This document shows, one piece after another, positions 36,633 to 45,858 of a stretch of DNA of 64,000 bases. Origin of the DNA: Chitinophagaceae bacterium (GTDB lineage Bacteria; Bacteroidota; Bacteroidia; Chitinophagales; Chitinophagaceae); the NCBI GenBank assembly GCA_027486835.1, contig JAIXOJ010000005.1, forward strand, positions 41,604-105,603, written 5' to 3'. How positions within the stretch are numbered: the stretch's first letter is position 1; every line of letters starts with the position of its first letter. The position numbers were made by a program, and so were the translations under genes. The notes under the pieces are model-generated. The model saw only the letters and a list, made by a program, of their open reading frames with translations, was not told the origin of the DNA and searched no databases.

Positions 36633-37526
36633 TTATTGTACGGTAATAACAAGTGTTTTTTGGGCTGCTTCCATGGCATGGTCGTTGGCGTTTTTAGCAT
36701 CAAAAACCACAGTGTATGTGCCAGCTTTAGTATAAATATGGTTAAACGTTTTTAAGCTTGGGTCAACCAATGTTTTGATGGAAATGCCTTCGTCGGGCAA
36801 CACTCTAGTTAGTTTGATGCCTTTGGAAACCAACCAATCTTCGTTCGTTGCTGCATTTTTATCTCCACCGCTAATTCTTAATTGTGAAGTGGAAATACTC
36901 CAAACTGCTGCTCTGTTCAACATATTGACCCCTAACCAATTGCCCGATGACATGTCTAACAAGGTGGTGAAAGAGCTGTCTTGCAATTTATTAATCATGG
37001 ATAATCCTCGGATGGTCCATGCACGTTGGGAACTTATTCCATCCTTAGGCGCATAATACCTAAACCCGATATAAACAATCGAATCACCTTTCACAAAGTC
37101 AGATAAATCAATATTTCCTGATGGCGTGCTATCCTTTGTGGTGGAAAGTACTGCCCTCGATGTGATGTCGGTCCAAGTGGCGTTCTGAATATTGGCAGAA
37201 TCATAAATTCCACTAAAATTGGAGGACAACATGAGTTGCAAGGTGTTTTCCATGTTTCCAAATTGTCGATAGGACAAAAAATTTAAAAAGGGTTTTCCAA
37301 CTGCCGTGGTTCTATTCTTGTATTGGTATTGAAAACCATTTTCTCCCGAATAAAAAACAACATACTCCGCATTGCCTGAAAAGTTGAAAACAACGGTATC
37401 GCCCACTTTATAGGTGGAAGATGCGGTACTTACATCAAATGATAACCTGTTCAATTCTGTCTTGTTACAAGCAACTCCAAAGACCATTAAAATCAATACC
37501 CAGATTCCTTTCTTCATACTATCCAT
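36633..37526 (-). CDS. DUF5017-like surface glycan-binding lipoprotein (SusE/F position)
   Basis: Starting at the ATG at 37526 (MDSMKKGIWVLILMVFG) the protein has a lipoprotein signal with a lipobox ending GVAC, so it should be lipidated at Cys. The first domain (LSFDVSTASSTYKVGDTVVF to about residue 80) resembles a PKD/Ig fold. The middle portion (SYRQFGNMENTLQLML, WTDITSRAVLST, FRYYAPKDG) looks like DUF5017, and the last part (FNHIYTKAGTYTVVFDAKN) is PKD-like. Lipoproteins at this position after susD are generally surface glycan-binding proteins that help capture substrate. A 312-bp gap with a palindrome separates it from susD. Confidence 0.8.
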   Translation of the reverse strand: MDSMKKGIWVLILMVFGVACNKTELNRLSFDVSTASSTYKVGDTVVFNFSGNAEYVVFYSGENGFQYQYKNRTTAVGKPFLNFLSYRQFGNMENTLQLMLSSNFSGIYDSANIQNATWTDITSRAVLSTTKDSTPSGNIDLSDFVKGDSIVYIGFRYYAPKDGISSQRAWTIRGLSMINKLQDSSFTTLLDMSSGNWLGVNMLNRAAVWSISTSQLRISGGDKNAATNEDWLVSKGIKLTRVLPDEGISIKTLVDPSLKTFNHIYTKAGTYTVVFDAKNANDHAMEAAQKTLVITVQ

Positions 37527-37639
37527 GTTATTGTTAATAAACCCTTTTAAAATTTTATTATTCCTCATACAGCTTCGCTTTGCTCAGTCACAGTTGCTAT
37601 TCATTAAGACCAACCTTTCTTTCTGCCCCCTCCTATTTT

Positions 37640-37672
37640 AGACCTAACAAGTTTCAATAACTTGTTAGGTCT
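37640..37672. repeat. Palindrome in the susD-DUF5017 gap (14-nt arms)
   Basis: AGACCTAACAAGTT and AACTTGTTAGGTCT pair perfectly around TCAAT. Relative to the 2124-2154 palindrome, paired positions have changed together (G to A on one arm, C to T on the other). It lies in the only long gap inside the SusCD unit and could act as an attenuator or processing hairpin. No U-tract follows on the minus strand. Confidence 0.7.
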
Positions 37673-37838
37673 GATACCAAGCATAATATTCCCACCAGAG
37701 GTCTCACCAATGGCAATCATTTTTAAACCTTGAAGATTTAGAAAGGAGTACTATTTTAGACATTAGTTCTTATTAGCTTAAAATCAAAATAGCTAATGAA
37801 GAATAATCTTTATCCCCAAAAATCTAATCATTAAACAC

Positions 37839-39497
37839 CTACCAACCAGGATTCTGGCGACCAATGCCAGGATTGAGGGATATTTCGTTGATAGGAATGG
37901 GAAACAACACGTGACGACTGTCTATATTGTTACCTGCCAATGCTGCAAATTGAAAATTCCCAGGTGCCGATGTCTTAATAATGTTTGCCAAATCTTTCAT
38001 GGTGGATACATAAGTACCCCATCTTATCAAATCATTTCGCCTTAATCCTTCAAAACACAATTCTCTAAATCTTTCGTCATAAACTGCCAGTTGGAAGTTC
38101 GCATAAGTAATACCAGATGGCAAATCTGTAACAGTACTTGGGGTATTGACGGGAAGCCCATAGCCACGGCGCCTTACTTGATTCACTGCTTCAATATCAG
38201 CTGTGGTCGGACCATTGTTTAATTCATTCTCCGCCTCAGCCTTCATCAACAAAACGTCGGCATATCGCAGCAAGGGGAAATTGATAGATGTATTGTTCTT
38301 AGTCTTGTTGGCACTCAACTCATATTCCCTGCGCCATTTGGCCGCACTACGGTTGTAAATTTCAGTAATTTTAAAGTTATTTTTTTTAATCACAGTAACC
38401 CCGTTTATAGACGTGTCCCATTTATATGGACTAATTGCCCAATCCCTTCTTAAATCGGAAGAGGTCAACTTAAGATTATCCGGAAAAGCATTGAATAGCT
38501 TGGCTTGTGCGTTTATTTGTGCATAAGAAAACCCAATTTCTAAATCACTGCATAAAATACCGTTGTAACTACCCAATTTACTAGTCTGTGGATAAGGATT
38601 ACCTATTCCTGTACCATAAAACTCAACCTCCCAAATACATTCTTTTATCTCATGGATGTTTTGACAATTATTGATGAAAACTTGGCTATAACTTGGGTTT
38701 AGTGAATGGATGCCTGAATTAATTACCTTGTTAGACCAATACAATGATTTGGAATACCATACGGAATGGTCATCAGTGAAAGGGAATCCTGCTCTGAATA
38801 AACATACACGTGCCAAGATACCCTCTACTGCTGTTTTCGACACACGACCACCATACCCATACTTTGTAATTGGTGCTACCAAACTGTCAGCAAGCGTCAT
38901 ATCGCTGATGATTTGGTCGTACACAATTTTAGCATCTATCCTAGGTGAACTCAAATTATCAGGAGAGGTTGTAGCAGTTAATGGCATGGGAACATCTCCC
39001 CAATTAGAAACCAACAAGAAATAATAATACCCTCTTAGAAAAAGTGCCTGCCCTTTTATTAAGTTCCTAACGGAATCTTTCATTACAGGTTTATTAATAT
39101 TATCTAGCAGCAGATTAGCTCTATTGATACCTTCATACAAGTCCTGCCAAGTATTATAGATAGTATTATTAGATGAAGTGTAATTGAGTACTTGAGGGCC
39201 ATTGAAAACAGTACTATTTTTATAAAATGACTCATCAGTAGGTAATCCGAAAATACCCCACAAGGCATAAGCATATAAATTATCACTTGTAAGTGTTACG
39301 TAAACACCCGTCAAAGCGCTGTTCAGTTGTGTTTCGGTATTGTAATAATTCTCAACAGGGACAACCGTTTGTGGTTGTTTGTCCAGAAATTTATTACAAG
39401 CTGTAATTTGGCATAACACAATAATTACTACCAATGGGCTAACCACTTTAGTTAATTGATGCCCAATAAATCTATTTATCAATTTCAACATTTTCAT
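37839..39497 (-). CDS. SusD/RagB-family glycan-binding lipoprotein
   Basis: This 552-residue SusD homologue has a lipoprotein signal (IIVLCQITAC, Cys acylated) followed by NKFLDKQPQTVVPVENYYNT, the usual SusD opening. TPR-like helices follow (LIKGQALFLRGYYYFLLVSNWGDVP split over about 145-170) and a C-terminal RagB portion with FPLLRYADVLLMKAEAENEL, VNQVRRRGYG and DERFRELCFEG. It binds polysaccharide at the cell surface and acts as the lid of the SusC transporter. It starts 12 bp after susC, so the two are tightly coupled. Confidence 0.95.
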   Translation of the reverse strand: MKMLKLINRFIGHQLTKVVSPLVVIIVLCQITACNKFLDKQPQTVVPVENYYNTETQLNSALTGVYVTLTSDNLYAYALWGIFGLPTDESFYKNSTVFNGPQVLNYTSSNNTIYNTWQDLYEGINRANLLLDNINKPVMKDSVRNLIKGQALFLRGYYYFLLVSNWGDVPMPLTATTSPDNLSSPRIDAKIVYDQIISDMTLADSLVAPITKYGYGGRVSKTAVEGILARVCLFRAGFPFTDDHSVWYSKSLYWSNKVINSGIHSLNPSYSQVFINNCQNIHEIKECIWEVEFYGTGIGNPYPQTSKLGSYNGILCSDLEIGFSYAQINAQAKLFNAFPDNLKLTSSDLRRDWAISPYKWDTSINGVTVIKKNNFKITEIYNRSAAKWRREYELSANKTKNNTSINFPLLRYADVLLMKAEAENELNNGPTTADIEAVNQVRRRGYGLPVNTPSTVTDLPSGITYANFQLAVYDERFRELCFEGLRRNDLIRWGTYVSTMKDLANIIKTSAPGNFQFAALAGNNIDSRHVLFPIPINEISLNPGIGRQNPGW

Positions 39498-39509
39498 TCT
39501 AGCAATCGA

Positions 39510-42500
39510 TTAAAAGTTAACGTTAATTCCAAAAGCAACAGTTCTTGAGCGCGGATAAGCTGAATAATCTGAGCCTGGAGTAAGGGCAGATTGATAGGTA
39601 GAAACTTCAGGATCTAGCCCAGAATATTTTGTCCATGTGTAAAGATTTTGCGCTGATGCATAAACCCTTATTGAACGTACTCCTATTCTTGAAAACTTGC
39701 GTGATGGTACATTATAGCCAAGCTGAACTGTTTTTAAACGCAGGTAAGACCCATCTTCAATAATCCTTGTAGAATACATGCCTGTTGGCCCTCCCCCATT
39801 TGTTCTGTGCACATTGGTATTTTGATTGGTCATCGACCAACGATTGGTATATGAAGCAAATTGGTTTAAATTGGTTGCATTGAATTGGTTGCCATCAAAA
39901 ACAAGTCTATTGATATTCACCAAATCATTGCCATAAGACCATTGGAAGAAAACACTCAGATCGAAATCCTTGTACTTAAAATTATTTCCCAATCCTCCAA
40001 CATGTTTTGGATAAGGATTTCCAATTACGGTAACATCATTGTTGTTCACCAACCCATCGCCGTTTATGTCTTTATATTTTATATCACCGGGCTGAATGGC
40101 ATTCCTACCATTGGTGGTATAAGGTACATTGTCTTTCAATACATATTTATTACCAACAAAATCAAAATCATTCAGTTGGTAAACGCCTTCCCACACGTAA
40201 CCAATAATTTGTGAAATGGGTTGACCAATTCTTGCCATATACAAAGGATCATTCGGTCCATTCCAATACACCGCAGAGAGCAAGGTTTCTTGGTTTTGTG
40301 TTAAGGCAATTACTTTGCTTTTGTTGAAAGAAATATTAAAGGTGGTATTCCAAGAAAAATCTCTTTTTTTAATGTTTACGGTGTTTATGGTGAATTCAAC
40401 CCCATTGTTTTGTACTTCCCCTACATTTTTATAGGCTGACTCATAACCAGAAGATGCTGGAAGCCTTGCATTGAGCAATAAATCTTTGGTGTTCTTTTGA
40501 TAGTAATCAATTTGTAAATCTATCCGATGATTAAATAACCCCAATTCTAACCCTAAGTCACCTTGATAAGTTGTTTCCCATTTTAAGTTTCTATTGCCCA
40601 AAGCATTTGGGTATGATCCTCTATCAAAAGAATTATTGAATGCATAGCTTGCAGAAATGGGTGCAGAAATGGTGTAATCTTTTGCAAAGTCATCTACTCT
40701 GTTATTACCTGTTATTCCATAGCTTGTTCTTAGTTTAGCATCTAAGAATGGCTTCCACTTTTGAGCAAATTTCTCTTCTGTAATTTTCCAAGCAAAAGCA
40801 ACCGATGGGAAATAACTCCACTTATTGAAAAACTTAGAAGAGGCATCCGCACGATATGATGCAGTGAACAAATAATTTTTATATAAGGTATAATTCATTC
40901 TTCCTAAGAAAGAGACTAAAGTATTAAAAAGGTAATTGGAGGCTACTGTTTGGGGAATACCTTGACCCAATACTTTAATGCCCAACTCATCGTTTGGTAC
41001 TTGAATGGCACCATACCCATTGGTTTCAACAATGTTTTCTTGGAAAGTAGCTCCCACCACTGCATTAATTTGATGATTGGGTGTGATGGATTTATTATAA
41101 CTCAACGTATTTTCATTCAGCCAATTGTTGGAGGCAGAGAAGTTCACAGTACCGTTTGGTCCATTACTGCCTTGAGGGCTAAGTACATTACCCCTTGTGG
41201 TATTTGAATTATAGAAAATCTCACTTTTTTGCATTGACCTATTAACCCCACCTGTTATGCGCAAACGCAACTCTTTGGTTATGTTATAATCTGCATAAAA
41301 ATTCGCAACCAAAACGTTGGTAGTTCTTCTGTTAAATACGTTATTGGTATTGATTATAGGATTAGAACGATAATCATTTACCAATGAAATACTGGTATCG
41401 AACAATCCTGACAACAAACCTTGGTTGGTGCTATCACCAGAAACTGGGCGATATCCCCAAACACTATACATCAGACCCAATGTACTGCTGAAGCCAGAAG
41501 CTGAAGTAACAGCACCATTAGCCACTAAATTGCTATAGTTGACATTTAGTCCGATTTTACACTTTGTATTGATGGTTTGATCTAGCACAACACGACCTTG
41601 GTATCGAGTGTAATCTGAATTAATGATATTGCCCATTTGCCCAAAAGCAGAACCAGAAATGGCATATTTAGTATTGGCATTTCCTCCAGATAAGGATAAA
41701 TTATAACTCTGAATAGCAGCCCTTCTCAATAGTAAATCCTGCCAGTCTACCGCACTTCGGTCTCTATAACTTTCCAGGGTTTTTCCATTTGTAAAGAATG
41801 TTCCAGCAGCATTTATTGAACTTCTCTCGCTTTGGTATTTCACATACTCATAAGCATTCATCAGTTCCATACGTTTGGTATCTTTTTGAGTACCGTAGTA
41901 GGCATCAAAAGCTAAAGTAGGCGTGCTAACTTTTCCTTTTTTGGTTGTAATGATTATTACACCGTTAGAACCTCTTGCACCATAAATAGCAGTAGCAGAA
42001 GCATCTTTCAACACTTCCATAGATTCGATATCGTTAGGATTCAAAACATTGTTGTTAGGATTTTCAATTGGAAACCCATCAATCACATACAAAGGAGAAT
42101 TGTCTTGCGTTAATGAATTATTGCCTCTGATTACAATATTAACGCTTGAACCAGGTTGACCATCATTAGAAGCAACTGTTACACCCGCTACCCTACCTGC
42201 CAATGCCTCATCAAAAGAACGAACTGGGGCTTTGTTTAAATCAGCTAGGTTCACTTTAGCAACTGCACCTGTTGCATCTTTCTTTTTTACAGTTCCATAG
42301 CCAATTACTAATACCTCATCAAGAGAAGCGCTTGATTCTTTTAACAATACATCTAATTTACTGTCATTAACCGCAAGGGTAAGGGCACTAAATCCGAGGT
42401 ACGAAAAAGTAAGCAATGCTCCTTTTGCTGGTACATTAATATTGTAAGCACCATTTTTATCAGTAAGTGTCTTTTTAGTAGATTTATTAAGGGAAATGAT

Positions 42501-42656
42501 AACACCCTCAATTGGATTGTTATTGGAAGCATTCTTTACCGTGCCAGAAACTTTGATTGTATTCTGTGCTTTGGCAAAAAATCCAAGTAATAGCAGCAAA
42601 CAACAAACTGCTGTGTACCTAAGTTTTGAAACATTTTTATGTACTTTCAATGGCAT
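39510..42656 (-). CDS. SusC/RagA-family TonB-dependent outer-membrane transporter
   Basis: The product is about 1048 residues. It has a signal peptide (MPLKVHKNVSKLRYTAVCCL to AKAQ), a carboxypeptidase-regulatory-like domain (IKVSGTVKNASNNNPIEGVI), the SusC-type plug entry SLDEVLVIGYGTVKKKDATG, a plug with SVNIVIRGNNSL and PLYVIDGFPIENPN, and a C-terminal beta-barrel ending in aromatic Phe (AFGINVNF). It imports large oligosaccharides released at the surface, with SusD as lid. ATGs at 42665 and 42686 are alternatives; 42656 gives the most compact signal peptide. It heads the first PUL unit. Confidence 0.95.
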   Translation of the reverse strand: MPLKVHKNVSKLRYTAVCCLLLLLGFFAKAQNTIKVSGTVKNASNNNPIEGVIISLNKSTKKTLTDKNGAYNINVPAKGALLTFSYLGFSALTLAVNDSKLDVLLKESSASLDEVLVIGYGTVKKKDATGAVAKVNLADLNKAPVRSFDEALAGRVAGVTVASNDGQPGSSVNIVIRGNNSLTQDNSPLYVIDGFPIENPNNNVLNPNDIESMEVLKDASATAIYGARGSNGVIIITTKKGKVSTPTLAFDAYYGTQKDTKRMELMNAYEYVKYQSERSSINAAGTFFTNGKTLESYRDRSAVDWQDLLLRRAAIQSYNLSLSGGNANTKYAISGSAFGQMGNIINSDYTRYQGRVVLDQTINTKCKIGLNVNYSNLVANGAVTSASGFSSTLGLMYSVWGYRPVSGDSTNQGLLSGLFDTSISLVNDYRSNPIINTNNVFNRRTTNVLVANFYADYNITKELRLRITGGVNRSMQKSEIFYNSNTTRGNVLSPQGSNGPNGTVNFSASNNWLNENTLSYNKSITPNHQINAVVGATFQENIVETNGYGAIQVPNDELGIKVLGQGIPQTVASNYLFNTLVSFLGRMNYTLYKNYLFTASYRADASSKFFNKWSYFPSVAFAWKITEEKFAQKWKPFLDAKLRTSYGITGNNRVDDFAKDYTISAPISASYAFNNSFDRGSYPNALGNRNLKWETTYQGDLGLELGLFNHRIDLQIDYYQKNTKDLLLNARLPASSGYESAYKNVGEVQNNGVEFTINTVNIKKRDFSWNTTFNISFNKSKVIALTQNQETLLSAVYWNGPNDPLYMARIGQPISQIIGYVWEGVYQLNDFDFVGNKYVLKDNVPYTTNGRNAIQPGDIKYKDINGDGLVNNNDVTVIGNPYPKHVGGLGNNFKYKDFDLSVFFQWSYGNDLVNINRLVFDGNQFNATNLNQFASYTNRWSMTNQNTNVHRTNGGGPTGMYSTRIIEDGSYLRLKTVQLGYNVPSRKFSRIGVRSIRVYASAQNLYTWTKYSGLDPEVSTYQSALTPGSDYSAYPRSRTVAFGINVNF

Positions 42657-42744
42657 AGCAAACATTTTTTGATGCCACACTCCCATTACTTAAAACCCTT
42701 TATTGGGCTTTATTTATTCATTAGGCAGCGCATCATTGTGAAGG

Positions 42745-42752
42745 CAAAAATA
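42745..42752 (-). promoter_or_regulatory. Candidate -7 element of the susC promoter
   Basis: On the minus strand the octamer reads TATTTTTG, matching the Bacteroidota TAnnTTTG -7 consensus, about 60-90 bp ahead of the possible susC starts. No clear TTG -33 element sits at the usual distance, which would fit a promoter needing the hybrid regulator for activation. Confidence 0.35.
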
Positions 42753-42971
42753 TATAAGGGCAGTGAAACTATGGGTATCTAAATGGTTGTATTAGGGTGC
42801 AATAACGTATTTTCAAGTAGTTATCCATTATTCTTTTGTTGCAAAATGTGGATATAATGACTACACTAAAGGATCTATGCGGTGCTTAAGTTTACCATTG
42901 AATATGGGTTTGACAATTATCCCCTGATTCATTATTCCAGTAAAAAGCTTGTAAAGGTTAATCCAACCATT

Positions 42972-43081
42972 TGTAGCAATTTCATCTGTAGCAATTTAAT
43001 TTGCTACAAATAAAAATGATACAACACTAATGTAGCAAAATAAAAGTAGCAAAATAAAACACTACATTTGCTTTTGCTACA
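42972..43081. promoter_or_regulatory. Six-site TGTAGCAA operator array
   Basis: The octamer TGTAGCAA occurs forward at 42972, 42987 and 43031, and as AGTAGCAA at 43045. The inverted form TTGCTACA is at 43001 and 43074. The sites form two groups, each with two direct sites followed by an inverted one, with 14-15 bp steps in most cases and a double step (29 bp) in the last. They surround the -7 element of the HTH regulator gene at 43096, so autoregulation is the simplest reading. Confidence 0.65.
43063..43070 (+). promoter_or_regulatory. -7 promoter element of the HTH regulator gene
   Basis: TACATTTG exactly matches TAnnTTTG and lies 26 bp upstream of the ATG at 43096, inside the TGTAGCAA array. 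A canonical TTTG -33 element is not visible. Any protein bound to the array would cover this promoter. Confidence 0.55.
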
Positions 43082-43095
43082 CAATACTTCGAATC

Positions 43096-43641
43096 ATGAA
43101 AAAGAAAACAACCGCATTACAAGATTTGAGAGATACTTACGGACTTTCCCAACAACAATTGGCCTTGCTGATGGGTGTTAGTCGCTCATTGATGAGTTTG
43201 ATGGAATTAGAAATTCGGAGTTGGCCAACAGGCACCGCTTTGAAACAAATAGCCATCGAACCAGAATTACTACCCCCTATTCCATCAACATTGCAAGCAC
43301 AAATAGATGCCGTACAACAACAACATTTAGATGAGCGGAAACAACTGAAACAAAAGTTATTGCAAAAGAAAAAGCAGACCCTCCGCAACTTAAAAACCAA
43401 GCTTGAGGATCATAATACGCGCGAACAACAGGCGATTGCAGCTTTAAGGTTGGTAGAAAAAGTAAAAACGGATTGGCCAGAAAAGGACCCTAAGGAATTG
43501 GTCATTCACCAAACCATTTGGAACACTTTAACGGCAGAGGCATGGATGAAAATTCGGGAATACGGGCAAGCATCTCAAGCAGAATTACAGGAAAAAATTG
43601 AGGTGCTTGAGGCAGAAATTAAAAAATGGGAAGGGGAATGA
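43096..43641 (+). CDS. XRE-like HTH protein with long coiled coil
   Basis: This 181-residue protein opens with a short Cro/C1-type helix-turn-helix (LRDTYGLSQQQLALLMGVSR then SLMSLMELEIRSWPTG, residues ~10-48). It continues as a Gln/Lys/Glu-rich coiled coil (about 65-120 and again 155-180). There is no membrane segment and no catalytic motif. The HTH suggests DNA binding, presumably to the TGTAGCAA sites overlapping its own promoter. It is divergent from susC across a 410-bp region and 190 bp upstream of the ATPase gene on the same strand. It could therefore regulate the ATPase/TOPRIM pair, but co-transcription is not proven. Confidence 0.75.
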   Translation: MKKKTTALQDLRDTYGLSQQQLALLMGVSRSLMSLMELEIRSWPTGTALKQIAIEPELLPPIPSTLQAQIDAVQQQHLDERKQLKQKLLQKKKQTLRNLKTKLEDHNTREQQAIAALRLVEKVKTDWPEKDPKELVIHQTIWNTLTAEAWMKIREYGQASQAELQEKIEVLEAEIKKWEGE

Positions 43642-43832
43642 GGAGTTTTGAATTAAAGGAAACATTTAAAGGAAAATACCCTAGGTGGGAAGTGAAAGAC
43701 GTAGTCCCTTATCAACACTATTGTAATTTCAAATTACACTCCCTGATAACTTTATAAAAAGGAATGGAAAATAAATCAAGGCACTAAATTAAAAGGCTAT
43801 TATTCAATTACATTTGATGCCATTATACCAAA

Positions 43833-45056
43833 ATGATGAATAACATAGAGAATCTGCATATTAAAGAACTTACTATCGACAATTATAAATCCTTAAAAAA
43901 AAGTAAAATTGAATTACAGAATGGTTTAAACATTATCATAGGTAAGAACGGTGCTGGCAAATCAAATCTGTTGGAATTTATCAACAATTACGCAAGCAGG
44001 GATATCAACTACCTAACAATCGGTCCCTATCTTAGAAAAATCCCATTTTCCAATTTTTCGGTTGATTACGGGTATTTTTTAGACAACCAAGCGCATACCT
44101 TTTCTTATTCTGTAGAAAGGCAGAAGACAGATAGTACAAACAAGGAAATTGACTTTGAATATAAATTCACCTTCTCAAAAAACATTGACAACACAATTGT
44201 AATACCGTCAATGGAAATTATTGGGTTTGGCAAAGGCGCTATTCTGGATATTAAGGTTGATTCTGAATTAAGATCAGAATTTGGGAATATAACTTTTATG
44301 AACAGAATAAATATACATTATGAAGTACCAAAAGATGTTTATTGCATCTCACAACCTGGCAATTTTACTATAGATGGAACACGCATACTTTTTAATCCTT
44401 TTGACGAAACGAGTTTTACATTTATTGGAAAGTTTGAAATTCAATTGTATTCTTTATTTAGCAAATCCCAATATATCAGTTCATCTAAAGAAGAAGAAAG
44501 TCAATTAAAAAAAGACTTGCTAACCACATTAGATGCCTATCTCCTTGAAACGGGTATTAACGATTACTTGACTACGCTTACACCTATCAACCAAATTCGG
44601 GTCAATTCTAACATCAATATCTTTTTTAGGGACGACTCAATAATTGTTGAAAATCTATTTATTGAATTTCTTATTGGAAATGATTGGTTGCCCTGGTCTT
44701 ACTTATCTGATGGAACAAAAAGATTGTTTTACCTTATTTCAGAATGTATCAGTATAGAGTCAGGAATTATTTTGGTGGAAGAACCAGAATTGGGGATACA
44801 CCCACACCAACTTTTTAAAGTAATGGATTTCTTAAAAGAACAAGCTATTTCTAAGCAAATAATTATAACCACCCACTCTCCAACGGTGTTAGATGTTCTT
44901 ACTGAAAATGAACTAAGCAGAATAATTATTGCTGAATACAACAAAGGCACCAAGTTCTCCAAATTAAGTGAAGCCCAAATAACTAAAGCAAAGCGATATA
45001 TGAATGAAGTGGGAGAACTGAGCTATTATTGGTTAAACTCAGATTTAGAAAAATGA
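43833..45056 (+). CDS. AAA_21/OLD-like ATPase of a split ATPase-TOPRIM module
   Basis: The 407-residue protein is an SMC/RecF-like ABC ATPase. It has Walker A GKNGAGKS at residues 37-44, a diverged signature YLSDGTKRLFYL near 290-301, Walker B with catalytic acidic residues GIILVEEPELGIHP near 310-323, and an H-loop IITTHSPTVLDVL near 345. The middle ~200 residues are a poorly conserved insertion. SDGTKR in place of the SGGxK signature is usual for AAA_21 and OLD-family ATPases in RloA-, AbiL- and PARIS-type defence systems. Its stop codon overlaps the start of the TOPRIM-like gene (ATGA at 45053-45056), implying coupled translation and a physical complex. The ATG at 43836 is an equally possible start. 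A defence role is an inference from architecture. Confidence 0.85.
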   Translation: MMNNIENLHIKELTIDNYKSLKKSKIELQNGLNIIIGKNGAGKSNLLEFINNYASRDINYLTIGPYLRKIPFSNFSVDYGYFLDNQAHTFSYSVERQKTDSTNKEIDFEYKFTFSKNIDNTIVIPSMEIIGFGKGAILDIKVDSELRSEFGNITFMNRINIHYEVPKDVYCISQPGNFTIDGTRILFNPFDETSFTFIGKFEIQLYSLFSKSQYISSSKEEESQLKKDLLTTLDAYLLETGINDYLTTLTPINQIRVNSNINIFFRDDSIIVENLFIEFLIGNDWLPWSYLSDGTKRLFYLISECISIESGIILVEEPELGIHPHQLFKVMDFLKEQAISKQIIITTHSPTVLDVLTENELSRIIIAEYNKGTKFSKLSEAQITKAKRYMNEVGELSYYWLNSDLEK

Positions 45057-45628
45057 AAATCATAGGCCTTATTGGTGAAGATCCCAATGATACAACTTCA
45101 ATTAAAAATTTACTGCTTAAAAAACATCCTTCTGGATTGGTTTTTAAACAGCTCTTGAGGAATAAAAGGGGGAACCAATTAGATAATCCAAAAGTTGCCG
45201 CTTCACTCAAAATAGAATTTGAAAGTGCTCAGCCTCACTTCGTACTATTTATCAGAGATGTGGACGGTTTACCCACCGAGTTAGTGAAGATTAAAAAAGT
45301 AGATGATTGGTTCAATAAACTAAATTTAGTTGTAAACGACAAGGGCATTTTATTGAAAAATATCTATGAATTAGAAGCTTTGATTTTAGCGGATATTGCT
45401 ACTTTCAATAAAATATATCATACCACTATCAGTTTCACGAGCAATGTGATGTATCAAAACGACCCAAAAGGGTTTTTGATGCAAAAAACAAGCAAAACCA
45501 AAAACCAATACAAAGAATCCCATTGTCCACAAATATTTGATGAGCTCAATGTAGACGAAATATTGGCAAAATGTTCCTATTTCAAAACGTTTTATCACTC
45601 ATTTAAAGAAAAGGTTGGTTTGTTGTAA
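45053..45628 (+). CDS. TOPRIM-like (DUF4276/RloB-type) putative nuclease partner
   Basis: The start at 45053 overlaps the ATPase stop by four bases, giving 191 residues; an upstream in-frame ATG at 45029 is less likely. Acidic motifs in TOPRIM order are visible: IGED with Glu9 after a short beta-strand, FVLFIRDVDG with Asp69 and Asp71, and NIYELEALILAD (Glu106, Glu108, Asp114), reminiscent of the E-x-EAWLLAD pattern of DUF4276-like proteins. Such domains cleave DNA or RNA using metal ions. Paired with the upstream ATPase it matches the logic of split OLD, PARIS or AbiL/RloAB systems, where the ATPase senses phage and releases or activates the TOPRIM effector. I cannot assign it to a named family with certainty. 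Confidence 0.7.
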   Translation: MKIIGLIGEDPNDTTSIKNLLLKKHPSGLVFKQLLRNKRGNQLDNPKVAASLKIEFESAQPHFVLFIRDVDGLPTELVKIKKVDDWFNKLNLVVNDKGILLKNIYELEALILADIATFNKIYHTTISFTSNVMYQNDPKGFLMQKTSKTKNQYKESHCPQIFDELNVDEILAKCSYFKTFYHSFKEKVGLL

Positions 45629-45858
45629 GCAGGCCGCATTAGTTTGATTTAGTGTTATCTATTTTCGACCATTTTTGTTTGCTTCATTTTTTAAAGTGTA
45701 CTTGAAAGAATTAATGAACATTACTCCAATCTAAAGATTATGCCTAAACATTTTTGAATTTTCTTCCCCCTTTTTGGAATTTGAATCGATAATAAGTTAT
45801 TGAATTTTGTAGGATTTATCACCTTAATTTGCCCTCAATTGCCCACGAAAAATAAGTT

